From the NCBI GenBank assembly GCA_017353855.1, contig JAFMSA010000247.1, positions 1-6,537 on the forward strand: a DNA stretch of 6,537 nt. The letters are read 5' to 3'. Every line of letters begins with the position of its first letter. The stretch's first letter is position 1. Made by a program: the position numbers and the translations under genes. The DNA comes from Alphaproteobacteria bacterium. Its GTDB lineage: Bacteria > Pseudomonadota > Alphaproteobacteria > ATCC43930 > CGMCC-115725. This document shows, in pieces, positions 1 to 5,917 of the stretch. A model generated the notes under the pieces. That model did not search any database. It was not told the DNA's origin and saw only the letters and a list, made by a program, of their open reading frames with translations.

Positions 1-668
1 ATGTCGAAGGGATCGCGGGCCGCCGGCCGATGCCGCGCGGCCGCTTCCTCGACAGCCCGGCGCTTGGCTTCGAGCCCTGCGCCGCTGACACCGGTTCCCG
101 GTCCTGTCCACCACGGCCCCGCGCCGCCGAACAATCCGGCGCAGAGCGCCGCGGCGGCGGTCGTGTTGCCGATGCCCATCTCGCCCAGCGCCAACAGGTC
201 GATGCCGGGCTCGACCGCCATCATGCCGTAGGCCATCGCCTTGGCGCATTCCTGCTCGCTCATCGCCGGCTCGTCGACAATGTCGCGGGTCGGCGTATCG
301 AGGTCCATCTCATAAACCTTGAGACCCGCGTCGAACACTCGGCAGAGCTGGTTCACGGCGGCGCCGCCCGAGATGAAATTCTGCACCATCTGTGCGGTGA
401 CTGATGCGGGGTAGGCCGAGACGCCGCGTACGGCGACACCGTGATTTCCGGCGAATACCAGAGTTCGCGCGTGCTCCAGCCGCGGCGGGTGTCGCGCCTG
501 CCATGTCGCGAACCAGATTGCCAACTCCTCGAGCCGGCCGAGCGAGCCGGCCGGTTTGGTCAATTGCGCCTGTCGCGCCGCCGCCGCCGTACCGGCCGCG
601 AGATCGGGTGCCGGCAGATGAGCCAGCAGCGCGCGGATCTCGTCCAGGTTTGCAACCGGATCAGCCAT
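1..668 (-). CDS. cobT: Nicotinate-nucleotide--dimethylbenzimidazole phosphoribosyltransferase CobT, N-terminal two thirds (3' end off window)
   Basis: This cytoplasmic enzyme transfers the phosphoribosyl group of nicotinate mononucleotide to 5,6-dimethylbenzimidazole, giving alpha-ribazole 5'-phosphate for the lower ligand of cobalamin. I translated 222 codons from the ATG at 668-666 and the frame is open to the left edge; the family is about 340-350 residues, so roughly the last third is missing, including the region of the catalytic Glu known in Salmonella CobT. Visible signatures are LTKPAGSLGRLEELA (residues 36-50), FAGNHGVAVRGVSAYPASVT (72-91), SGGAAVNQL (100-108) and the phosphate-binding GEMGIGNTTAAAAL (162-175). 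An AAGGAA ribosome binding site lies 5 bases upstream of the start. The gene is divergent from cobS. The name follows the Salmonella scheme; the Pseudomonas denitrificans name is CobU. Identity is secure; function of the unseen C-terminus is assumed. Confidence 0.96.
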   Translation of the reverse strand, partial: MADPVANLDEIRALLAHLPAPDLAAGTAAAARQAQLTKPAGSLGRLEELAIWFATWQARHPPRLEHARTLVFAGNHGVAVRGVSAYPASVTAQMVQNFISGGAAVNQLCRVFDAGLKVYEMDLDTPTRDIVDEPAMSEQECAKAMAYGMMAVEPGIDLLALGEMGIGNTTAAAALCAGLFGGAGPWWTGPGTGVSGAGLEAKRRAVEEAAARHRPAARDPFD

Positions 669-673
669 TGGTT

Positions 674-679
674 TTCCTT
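674..679 (-). promoter_or_regulatory. Ribosome binding site of cobT
   Basis: AAGGAA on the minus strand, 5 bases before the ATG at 668-666. It supports this start and places the end of the coding sequence inside the divergent cobT/cobS gap. Confidence 0.6.
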
Positions 680-775
680 TTCGCGTGGCGCGGCGCCGCC
701 CGTGATCCCGCGGCGATGGACCGGCCTCTGAATACCTCCTTTCCCGGATATGACGAAGCGGGCATCTTCTTTGCG

Positions 776-1552
776 ATGAACGATCAACACGGGCGCGTCC
801 GATATCCGGCCGGCCTTCTTGCCGGATTTGCTGTCGCGACGGCGTTTCTTACGCAGCTTCCGGTTGACCCTCGGGCACGCGGGACTTGGCAGCTCGCCGG
901 TTCGGCATGGGCTTTTCCGCTGGTTGGCGGCGGCATCGGAGCCGCGGTCGCGGTGGTCTTTTTCGTGGCCCAGCTGTCCGGCCTGGCGGATTTGCCGGCG
1001 GCCTCGATAGCGGTGCTAGCAGGTGTCGCGCTCACCGGGGCATTGCACGAAGACGGGCTTGCCGACACGGCCGACGGGTTGTTGGGCGGACGCGACCGGG
1101 AAGCAACGCTGACGATAATGCGCGACAGCCGGCACGGCACCTTCGGCGTATTGGCCATCTTATTGAGCGTGCTGTTGCGGGCCGCGGCGCTGGCCTCGAT
1201 CGGCGATGCGGTCCACGGAGGTCTTGCCTTGGTTGCGGCGCATGCGGTTTCGCGCGCCGCACTACCGGTGGCAATGCGGACAATGTCCCCGGCGCGGACC
1301 GACGGTCTCGGCGCAGCGGCGGGAGCGCCAAGCGTGCCGGGCCTCGCCGGCGCTGCCGTAATCGGTATCCTGGTCGGTTTGTCCGCGCTCGGCCCGATGC
1401 GGGGTGCTATCGGCATCTGCCTCGCCGGCGTAACCGTCTGGGCGGTGGCGAGGATCGCGCGGCGCCGGATCGGCGGCTATACGGGCGACATACTCGGTGG
1501 GTTTCAGCAGATCGCAGAGATCGTGATGCTGCTCACGGCGTCGGCAAAGTGA
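776..1552 (+). CDS. cobS: Adenosylcobinamide-GDP ribazoletransferase (cobalamin synthase) CobS
   Basis: This integral membrane enzyme joins adenosylcobinamide-GDP to alpha-ribazole or its 5'-phosphate, completing the nucleotide loop of adenosylcobalamin. The 258-residue product matches the usual family length of about 250. FLTQLPV (residues 24-30) is the typical N-terminal motif. HEDGLADTADG (91-101) is the family's acidic, presumed Mg-binding motif and is followed by GGRDREATLTIMRDSRHGTFG (104-124 region). GGYTGDILGGFQQIAE (233-248) is the C-terminal signature. Several hydrophobic stretches (about 45-70, 76-90, 123-145, 190-226) fit a multi-pass protein. The start is uncertain: ATG 776 gives a normal N-terminus but has no good ribosome binding site, and an in-frame ATG at 716 would add 20 residues, also without one. 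The frame stays open further upstream only because it runs antisense to cobT. The stop overlaps the next gene's start. The P. denitrificans name is CobV. Confidence 0.94.
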   Translation: MNDQHGRVRYPAGLLAGFAVATAFLTQLPVDPRARGTWQLAGSAWAFPLVGGGIGAAVAVVFFVAQLSGLADLPAASIAVLAGVALTGALHEDGLADTADGLLGGRDREATLTIMRDSRHGTFGVLAILLSVLLRAAALASIGDAVHGGLALVAAHAVSRAALPVAMRTMSPARTDGLGAAAGAPSVPGLAGAAVIGILVGLSALGPMRGAIGICLAGVTVWAVARIARRRIGGYTGDILGGFQQIAEIVMLLTASAK

Positions 1553-2187
1553 GCGGGATCACGACGCGTCTTTGGCTGGTCCGCCATGCGCCGGTCAACC
1601 ATGCCGGGCGCATTTACGGGCAGACTGACCTTTCTTGCGACTGTTCCGACACCGGATCGTTCACGGGCCTTGCCGAAAAGCTGCCCCGCGCGGCAGTTTG
1701 GGTGACGAGCCAGCTGCGCCGTACGCACGAGACGGCCGCGGCGATCATCCGTGCCGGTCTGCCCGGCCCCGAGCGAATTCCCGGCCCCGGCATTATCCAG
1801 GTGCCGGAGCTCGCCGAGCAGAATTTCGGGCAGTGGCAGGGGCTCACCTACGAGGAGCTGCGGGAGACCCGAGCCGGCGATTTCCACCGCTTTTGGCATG
1901 CTCCCGCCCATGAAGCGCCGCCGGGCGGAGAAAGCTTCATAGCGGTTGTCGGGCGGGTGTCGAAGGCGGTCCACCGCCTGGTCGAGGCGTACCCCGGCCG
2001 TGATGTCATCATCGTCGCACATGGCGGCACGATCCGGGCCGTGCTGGCGCTGGCGCTCGGCCTTGATCCCGAAGCCTCGCTCGCCTTTACGATCGAGAAT
2101 TGTTCGTTGACCTGCGTCGACAGGATCGAAGGTCGAGGCATGGGCCATGGCTGGCGCGTCGTGACGGTGAACCGTCCGCCACGCTAA
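1549..2187 (+). CDS. Histidine phosphatase family protein, probable alpha-ribazole phosphatase (CobC-like)
   Basis: A 212-residue protein of the histidine phosphatase (phosphoglycerate mutase-like) superfamily. Next to cobS it most likely removes the 5'-phosphate from alpha-ribazole phosphate or adenosylcobalamin phosphate. The catalytic set is complete: R12-H13 in LVRHAPV (the phosphohistidine site, with Ala where many members have Gly), R58 in SQLRRTHETA, E90 in ELAEQNFGQWQG, and H158 in IVAHGGTIRA. The start is a GTG at 1549-1551 that overlaps the cobS TGA as GTGA, which puts the catalytic motif at residue 12 as is normal for the family and implies translational coupling. There is no clear ribosome binding site of its own. 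The reading frame is open well upstream within cobS, but that is a GC-rich overlap and not coding. The family is certain; the cobalamin role is inferred from position, and a general phosphatase is possible. Confidence 0.88.
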   Translation: MSGITTRLWLVRHAPVNHAGRIYGQTDLSCDCSDTGSFTGLAEKLPRAAVWVTSQLRRTHETAAAIIRAGLPGPERIPGPGIIQVPELAEQNFGQWQGLTYEELRETRAGDFHRFWHAPAHEAPPGGESFIAVVGRVSKAVHRLVEAYPGRDVIIVAHGGTIRAVLALALGLDPEASLAFTIENCSLTCVDRIEGRGMGHGWRVVTVNRPPR

Positions 2188-2232
2188 GCTAAAAACTGGG
2201 CCCGTCGACGGCTCGAAGATTTTGCGAAGCAG

Positions 2233-2262
2233 TTGCAAGAAGCGAAGACGGGTGGCCATACT
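2233..2262 (+). promoter_or_regulatory. Weak sigma70-like promoter candidate for the dioxygenase/FAH unit
   Basis: TTGCAA (2233-2238) and CATACT (2257-2262) each match the -35 and -10 consensus at 4 of 6 positions, with an 18-base spacer, and lie 46 bases before the dioxygenase ATG. Such matches arise by chance, so this is only a candidate. Confidence 0.22.
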
Positions 2263-2293
2263 ACCGCCTTGGATTCTGCGGTTGAGAGGGAGC

Positions 2294-2299
2294 GGAGGA
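2294..2299 (+). promoter_or_regulatory. Strong ribosome binding site deciding the dioxygenase start
   Basis: GGAGGA ends 8 bases before the ATG at 2308. It selects this ATG over an in-frame ATG at 2233, which would add 25 residues of non-family-like sequence. Confidence 0.8.
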
Positions 2300-2307
2300 A
2301 CCTGCCG

Positions 2308-3144
2308 ATGGTCTTCACGATCACGCCGTTGACGCAGCATATGGGGCTGGAATTCCGCGGTCTCGATTTGACGGAGCCTGTCGCCGCGGAGACACGCGAG
2401 GCGCTCAACCGTGCTTTCATCGACTACCACGTCGTGGTGATCCGCGATCAGCAATTCACGCCGCCGCAATTCATTGCGGCGGCCGAGCTCTTCGGCGAGC
2501 TCCAGCCGCATGACAAGAAGGAACTGCACGTTCCGGGCTATCCGCAGATGTATTTTGTGTCGAACGAGCAGACAGTGCCCGGCAAACGCTTTATTTCGGG
2601 TGAGACGTTCCACACCGATCACTCCAATCACCCGGCGCCGCCGAAGGCGACGCTGCTATTCCCGGCTTCACTACCGACGACCGGGGGCGACACGCAGTAC
2701 GTTAATATGCATGAGGCTTATGACGATCTTCCGGAGCCGACCAAGCGCCGGATCGAGGATCTCAACGCGGTGCATGTTTATCAGAGCAGGTACAGCCCGC
2801 GAGAATTGCGTCCGCTCAGTGAAGCCAGCGCGAGGGTATTACCGCCGCCGGGCATTCACCCGCTGGTGCGCACGCATCCCGAAAACGGCCGCAAGGCGCT
2901 CTATTTAAATCCCGTGCGGATCGAATCCATCGTCGGAATGGGGGACGATGAGGCGCTCGATCTCGTGAGCGAGCTGATGACGCACGCCACGCAGAAGAAA
3001 TATGAATACCGTCACCAATGGCAGCACGGCGACATGGTGATCTGGGACAACCGCAGCGTCATGCACAAGGCCAACCCCGATTACGACATGAACGAAAGGC
3101 GTTATCTGTACCGTTTGATGCTGAAGGGCGACGTGCCGGTTTAA
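2308..3144 (+). CDS. TauD/TfdA family Fe(II)/2-oxoglutarate-dependent dioxygenase
   Basis: A 278-residue cytoplasmic oxygenase, the usual length for TauD/TfdA (about 280-300). Members hydroxylate a substrate next to a heteroatom, using O2 and 2-oxoglutarate and releasing CO2 and succinate; the hydroxylated product often breaks apart, as with taurine or 2,4-D. The facial triad is complete: H102 and D104 in the HTD of TFHTDHSNHPAPPKA, and distal H253 in NRSVMHKANPDYD. R264, 11 residues after the distal His, fits the 2-oxoglutarate carboxylate-binding Arg at the same spacing as in TauD. ASLPTTGGDTQYVNM (120-134) and QHGDMVIWDN (239-248) are further family motifs. The protein is probably active. 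The next gene starts 15 bases after its stop, so the two are surely co-transcribed. The substrate cannot be told from sequence; taurine, an aryloxyalkanoate, a sulfonate or another small acid are all possible. Confidence 0.93.
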   Translation: MVFTITPLTQHMGLEFRGLDLTEPVAAETREALNRAFIDYHVVVIRDQQFTPPQFIAAAELFGELQPHDKKELHVPGYPQMYFVSNEQTVPGKRFISGETFHTDHSNHPAPPKATLLFPASLPTTGGDTQYVNMHEAYDDLPEPTKRRIEDLNAVHVYQSRYSPRELRPLSEASARVLPPPGIHPLVRTHPENGRKALYLNPVRIESIVGMGDDEALDLVSELMTHATQKKYEYRHQWQHGDMVIWDNRSVMHKANPDYDMNERRYLYRLMLKGDVPV

Positions 3145-3152
3145 CGAGGAGG
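3145..3152 (+). promoter_or_regulatory. Strong ribosome binding site of the FAH-family gene
   Basis: CGAGGAGG directly follows the TAA of the dioxygenase gene and lies 7 bases before the ATG at 3160. A second ATG at 3155 is out of frame and too close to the site to compete well. Confidence 0.8.
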
Positions 3153-3159
3153 AAATGCA

Positions 3160-3945
3160 ATGCGCTGGATACGCTACGAGTCCGACGGGCGTGCGCTCTA
3201 CGGGATTGTTGACGGCGACGTCGTAACCGAGGTGCGCGGCGACCCGTTTGCCGGCTACGAAAAGACCGACACGCGGCGGCCCTTGTCGGCGGTCAAGTTG
3301 TTGGTGCCGGTCGAGCCGCGGACTTTCTATTGTGCCGGGCTCAATTACGCCGAGCACGTCATCGAAGCGGCGAGAAAGCGCGGCCAGGAGCCGAATTTGC
3401 CGACGGCCGCCGACATCGGCTACCGCGCCAACAACGCGCTGACGGCGCATGGCGAGCCGATCGTGATCCCGTCCGATGCAACCGAGCGTGTACAGTATGA
3501 AGGCGAACTGGTCGCGGTGATCGGCCGCAAAGCAAAACACCTCTCCGAACGCGAGGCGCTCTCCTGCGTGCTTGGCTGGACGATCGGCAACGACATGAGC
3601 GAGCGCACCTGGCAGGCGGGCGACCGGACGTTATGGCGCGCCAAGAACGCCGACACCTTCAAGCCGATGGGACCGTGGATTGAAACCGATTTCGATCTCG
3701 ATGCGGCGCACACGATCGTGCGCGTCAACGGCGCGGAGAAGATCCGCTTCCCCACGAACAACATGATTTTCGGCCCCGCCACCTTCATCAGCCGGATGTC
3801 GCAGTATCTCACCCTCTATCCCGGCGATGTCGTCTGGATGGGCACTGAGGGCGCGCCGGAGAACCTTAAGCACGGCGATACGGTCGAGGTTGAGATCACC
3901 GGCATCGGCACGTTGAGCAATCCGGTCGTGCGGGAAGGGCGTTAG
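3160..3945 (+). CDS. Fumarylacetoacetate hydrolase (FAH) superfamily protein
   Basis: A 261-residue cytoplasmic metalloenzyme of the superfamily that contains fumarylacetoacetate and fumarylpyruvate hydrolases, 2-hydroxyhepta-2,4-dienedioate isomerase, ureidoglycolate lyase and acylpyruvases. A short N-terminal domain (about 1-50) precedes the FAH fold. Key features are GLNYAEHVIE (60-69, with H66), the metal ligands E114 and E116 in YEGELVAVIG, D145 in GNDMSERTWQ, K168 in FKPMGPWIE, and LKHGDTVEVEITGIGTLSNP (236-255) at the C-terminus. Two motifs depart from the commonest form: MGTEGAP (228-233 region) where many members have GTPxG, and YRANNALTAHG (88-98) where many have FxKxxxSxxG. It lies 15 bases after the dioxygenase gene, suggesting that it cleaves or isomerises that enzyme's product or a later intermediate. 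Superfamily membership is secure; the reaction is unknown. Confidence 0.92.
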   Translation: MRWIRYESDGRALYGIVDGDVVTEVRGDPFAGYEKTDTRRPLSAVKLLVPVEPRTFYCAGLNYAEHVIEAARKRGQEPNLPTAADIGYRANNALTAHGEPIVIPSDATERVQYEGELVAVIGRKAKHLSEREALSCVLGWTIGNDMSERTWQAGDRTLWRAKNADTFKPMGPWIETDFDLDAAHTIVRVNGAEKIRFPTNNMIFGPATFISRMSQYLTLYPGDVVWMGTEGAPENLKHGDTVEVEITGIGTLSNPVVREGR

Positions 3946-3958
3946 CCCTGGTCACCGG
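3922..3958. repeat. Nested inverted repeat at the convergent FAH / permease junction
   Basis: An inner pair AGGGC (3936-3940) and GCCCT (3945-3949) encloses the loop GTTA, and an outer pair CCGGT (3922-3926) and ACCGG (3954-3958) flanks it. The structure covers both stop codons of the converging genes, which are only 6 bases apart. There is no T-run on either side, so a classic intrinsic terminator is not shown. The arms are short and could be chance in GC-rich DNA. Confidence 0.3.
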
Positions 3959-4860
3959 TCGCGGAGCCTCGGGTCGAGCACGTCGCGCAACGCGTCGCCG
4001 AAGATATTGACACCGAACACCGTCAGCATGATGGCGAGACCCGGGAAGACCGCGATCCACGGCGCCGTCGTCGCATATTCCTCGGCGCCGCCCTGCAGCA
4101 TTAGCCCCCAGGCCGGCACCGGCTCCTGCACCCCCAGTCCGAGATAGGACAGCCCGGCCTCGGTGAGGATCGCCTGGCCGACAAACGCCGTCAGCATGAT
4201 CAGGAAGGGCGCCACGACATTTGGCACCATGTGGCGCAGGATGATGCGCAAATGGCCGAAGCCGCAGGCGCGGGCGGCATCGACATAGGGCACCTCGCGG
4301 ATCGCGAGAGCATTCGAGCGCACGACGCGGGCGCAGCGGGGAATCAGCGGGATCGTGATCGCGATGATCACGTTCTGCACGCCGGTGCCGAAAACTGCCA
4401 CCACCGCCATGGCCATAATGATCAGCGGAAAGGCCATCACCACATCGAGGACGCGCTGCACGATGAGATCGAGACGTCCGCCGAAATAGGCGCTGGCGAC
4501 ACCCAAGACGAGGCCGCCGCAGCCGCCGAGGGCGGCCGTCGAGAGGCCGACGATCAGCGCGGTGCGCGCGCCGAAGATGATGCGCGACAACTGATCGCGT
4601 CCGAACTGGTCGGTGCCGAGCAGATGGGCCCAGCTCGGTGCCTCGGTCATCGCCGCGAAATCATTGGCGGTCGGGGGATACGGCGCAATCCAGTCCGCCC
4701 CGATTCCCGCGATGGCGACGATCGCCACAATCAAAACGCCGATGGTGCCGAGCGCCTCATGGCGGACAAAGCCTAGTACCCTCTCAAGCGGCGAACGGCG
4801 GAGTGCCGCGACCTCGTCGAAGGCGGATGTAAGAACAGGATCCGGGGCGGCCATTGTCAT
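3952..4860 (-). CDS. DppC/OppC-like ABC transporter permease (dipeptide/oligopeptide/nickel family)
   Basis: A 302-residue inner-membrane subunit that pairs with the DppB-like permease to form the channel of a family-5 binding-protein importer. After a cytoplasmic N-terminus comes a first membrane segment (about 38-58). It is followed by the characteristic periplasmic motif LLGTDQFGRDQLSR (80-93) and further hydrophobic segments (about 100-125, 137-158, 161-175, 215-238, 267-288). The EAA-type loop that contacts the ATPase is DAARACGFGHLRIILRHMVP (194-213). YLGLGVQEPVPAWGLML (239-255) and the ending DALRDVLDPRLRDR are typical of DppC. I chose ATG 4860 over the in-frame ATG at 4902 because GAGGGA sits 7 bases before it and the longer form would overlap the upstream gene by 31 bases. 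It starts 11 bases after the upstream permease stop. The substrate class is not determined by permease sequence. Confidence 0.93.
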   Translation of the reverse strand: MTMAAPDPVLTSAFDEVAALRRSPLERVLGFVRHEALGTIGVLIVAIVAIAGIGADWIAPYPPTANDFAAMTEAPSWAHLLGTDQFGRDQLSRIIFGARTALIVGLSTAALGGCGGLVLGVASAYFGGRLDLIVQRVLDVVMAFPLIIMAMAVVAVFGTGVQNVIIAITIPLIPRCARVVRSNALAIREVPYVDAARACGFGHLRIILRHMVPNVVAPFLIMLTAFVGQAILTEAGLSYLGLGVQEPVPAWGLMLQGGAEEYATTAPWIAVFPGLAIMLTVFGVNIFGDALRDVLDPRLRDR

Positions 4861-4867
4861 GGCGGGT

Positions 4868-4873
4868 TCCCTC
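4868..4873 (-). promoter_or_regulatory. Ribosome binding site of the DppC-like gene
   Basis: GAGGGA on the minus strand overlaps the TGA of the DppB-like gene and ends 7 bases before the ATG at 4860. This favours that start and suggests coupled translation of the two permeases. Confidence 0.65.
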
Positions 4874-5843
4874 AAGCGAAGCGAATGCGCGGGTCGAGCC
4901 ACGCGTAAAACACATCGATAACAAGGTTGGTCAAGACGAAGATCGTCACGATCAGCATCACCAACCCTTGCGTCAGCGTGTAATCCTGGTTTTGCACGGA
5001 CTGGACCAGCAGGCGGCCAACGCCGTTCAGGTTGAATACCTGCTCGGTTATGACGAGGCCGCCGATCAGAAAAGCGAACTCGATGCCGATTACGGTGACG
5101 ACCGGGAGCATCGCGTTTTTTAGCGCGTGGCGATTGATGATGACGCGATGGATCAGCCCCTTCGCGCGTGCTGTGCGGATATAATCCTCGTGCAGCACCT
5201 CAAGCATGGCCGATCGGGTCATCCGCATCACCACCGCGGAGTAGCGATAGCCGACGGTTACTGCCGGCAGGATCACAACCGACAAATTTTGTATCGGGTC
5301 GCGCCACAGCGGGACGTAGTTGATCGAAGGCATCCACGGCCGTCCGATGAGGATCTGCGTCAGCTCGAGCACAGCGAGCAGCGAGATGATACCGAGCCAG
5401 AACGACGGCGTCGCGATGCCGGCAATCGCAAATGTCCGCACAAACAGATCAGCCCAGGAGTTTTGGCGCAATGCCGAGATCGTGCCCAACGGGATCGCAA
5501 TGATGACAGCGACCACTGTGGCGAGGACCGCGATCTCCAGCGAAATCGGGAAACGCGCGGCGATTTCGTCGATGACCGGCTTTCCCGACCACATCGAGGT
5601 CCCGAGATCGAGGTGAGAAAAACCCCAGACGAAATCGGCGAACTGCACCGAGATGGGCCGGTCGAGCCCGATTTCCCGATGACAATCGGCGAGCGCCTGC
5701 TCGGTGAAGCTGGTACCGCCGGAACCGAGGCGCACCATGCAGATGTCGCCGGGGATCAGGCGCATCATGAAAAACACGAGCGCCGCCGCCCCGATCAGTG
5801 TCGGGACCACAAGCAGCAGCCGCTTTACGATATATCGGTACAT
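4872..5843 (-). CDS. DppB/OppB-like ABC transporter permease
   Basis: A 323-residue inner-membrane protein and the partner of the DppC-like subunit. The N-terminus MYRYIVKRLLLVVPTLIGA is the classic DppB start, leading into the first membrane segment (about 8-29). RLIPGDICMVRLG (28-40), a periplasmic region with LGLDRPISVQF-like sequence (IGLDRPISVQFADF, 58-71), and LDLGTSMWSGKPV (78-90) follow. Further membrane segments lie at about 101-125, 138-166, 186-206, 245-266 and 293-315. The ATPase-contacting EAA loop is at 219-247 with key parts EDYIRTARAKGL and NAMLP. ITEQVFNLNGVGRLLVQSV (265-283) and the ending DPRIRFA are family-typical. The start ATG 5843 is well placed but has only a weak AGGGTG site about 10 bases upstream, which could mean lower translation than that of the binding protein. 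It follows the binding-protein gene after 74 bases. Confidence 0.94.
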   Translation of the reverse strand: MYRYIVKRLLLVVPTLIGAAALVFFMMRLIPGDICMVRLGSGGTSFTEQALADCHREIGLDRPISVQFADFVWGFSHLDLGTSMWSGKPVIDEIAARFPISLEIAVLATVVAVIIAIPLGTISALRQNSWADLFVRTFAIAGIATPSFWLGIISLLAVLELTQILIGRPWMPSINYVPLWRDPIQNLSVVILPAVTVGYRYSAVVMRMTRSAMLEVLHEDYIRTARAKGLIHRVIINRHALKNAMLPVVTVIGIEFAFLIGGLVITEQVFNLNGVGRLLVQSVQNQDYTLTQGLVMLIVTIFVLTNLVIDVFYAWLDPRIRFA

Positions 5844-5865
5844 CGCCTGTATTCACCCTGATGCT

Positions 5866-5900
5866 CCGGCCGCCGACGGACTGCCGCCAGAGGCGGCCGG
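5866..5900 (-). repeat. Intercistronic GC-rich stem-loop between binding protein and permease genes
   Basis: CCGGCCGCC (5866-5874) and GGCGGCCGG (5892-5900) form a perfect 9-bp inverted repeat around a 17-base loop. An alternative shorter hairpin, GCCGCC (5883-5888) with GGCGGC (5892-5897) and loop AGA, would compete with it. On the transcribed strand it begins 17 bases after the binding-protein stop and is not followed by a U-run, so it looks like a processing or mRNA-stabilising element (or weak attenuator), not a full terminator. Such structures commonly keep binding-protein mRNA more abundant than permease mRNA; here that role is inferred. Confidence 0.45.
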
Positions 5901-5917
5901 GCATTAGCCGCCTGTTG

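Larger units (their letters stand above)
2188..2307. other. Non-coding gap between cobalamin block and catabolic pair
   Basis: This 120-base stretch separates the phosphatase stop from the dioxygenase start. It contains a 10-base perfect palindrome CCGTCGACGG (2202-2211) and a less GC-rich stretch, 2188-2240. I see no terminator hairpin with a T-run and no RNA gene. It probably carries the promoter of the dioxygenase/FAH unit. Confidence 0.5.

Noticed and set aside
669..775. Possible cobalamin riboswitch before cobS or cobT
   Set aside because: I find no B12-box-like sequence, and the gap is far shorter than the roughly 200 bases that such riboswitches need.
886..1548. Upstream extension of the phosphatase reading frame through cobS
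   Set aside because: Arg/Gly-rich sequence overlapping the conserved cobS frame; the phosphatase family sequence begins right after the GTG at 1549.
404..1552. A 382-residue reading frame that extends cobS about 124 codons upstream
   Set aside because: The extension runs antisense through the clear cobT coding sequence, is Arg/Pro-rich, and has no similarity to CobS; it is an open frame caused by high GC.
2202..2211. Palindrome CCGTCGACGG as an operator or terminator
   Set aside because: Ten bases without a spacer loop, not extended on either side and not followed by a T-run; easily chance in this composition.
2233..2307. Earlier ATG start (2233) for the dioxygenase
   Set aside because: It lacks a ribosome binding site and adds residues unlike the family; the ATG at 2308 has GGAGGA at ideal spacing.
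1504..2631. Long minus-strand open frame (375 residues) opposite the phosphatase and dioxygenase
   Set aside because: Antisense to two genes with intact catalytic motifs, with no recognisable domain and composition typical of a shadow frame.
5127..5861. Plus-strand open frame (244 residues) opposite the DppB-like gene
   Set aside because: His/Arg/Asp-rich sequence with no domain; the minus-strand permease is unmistakable.
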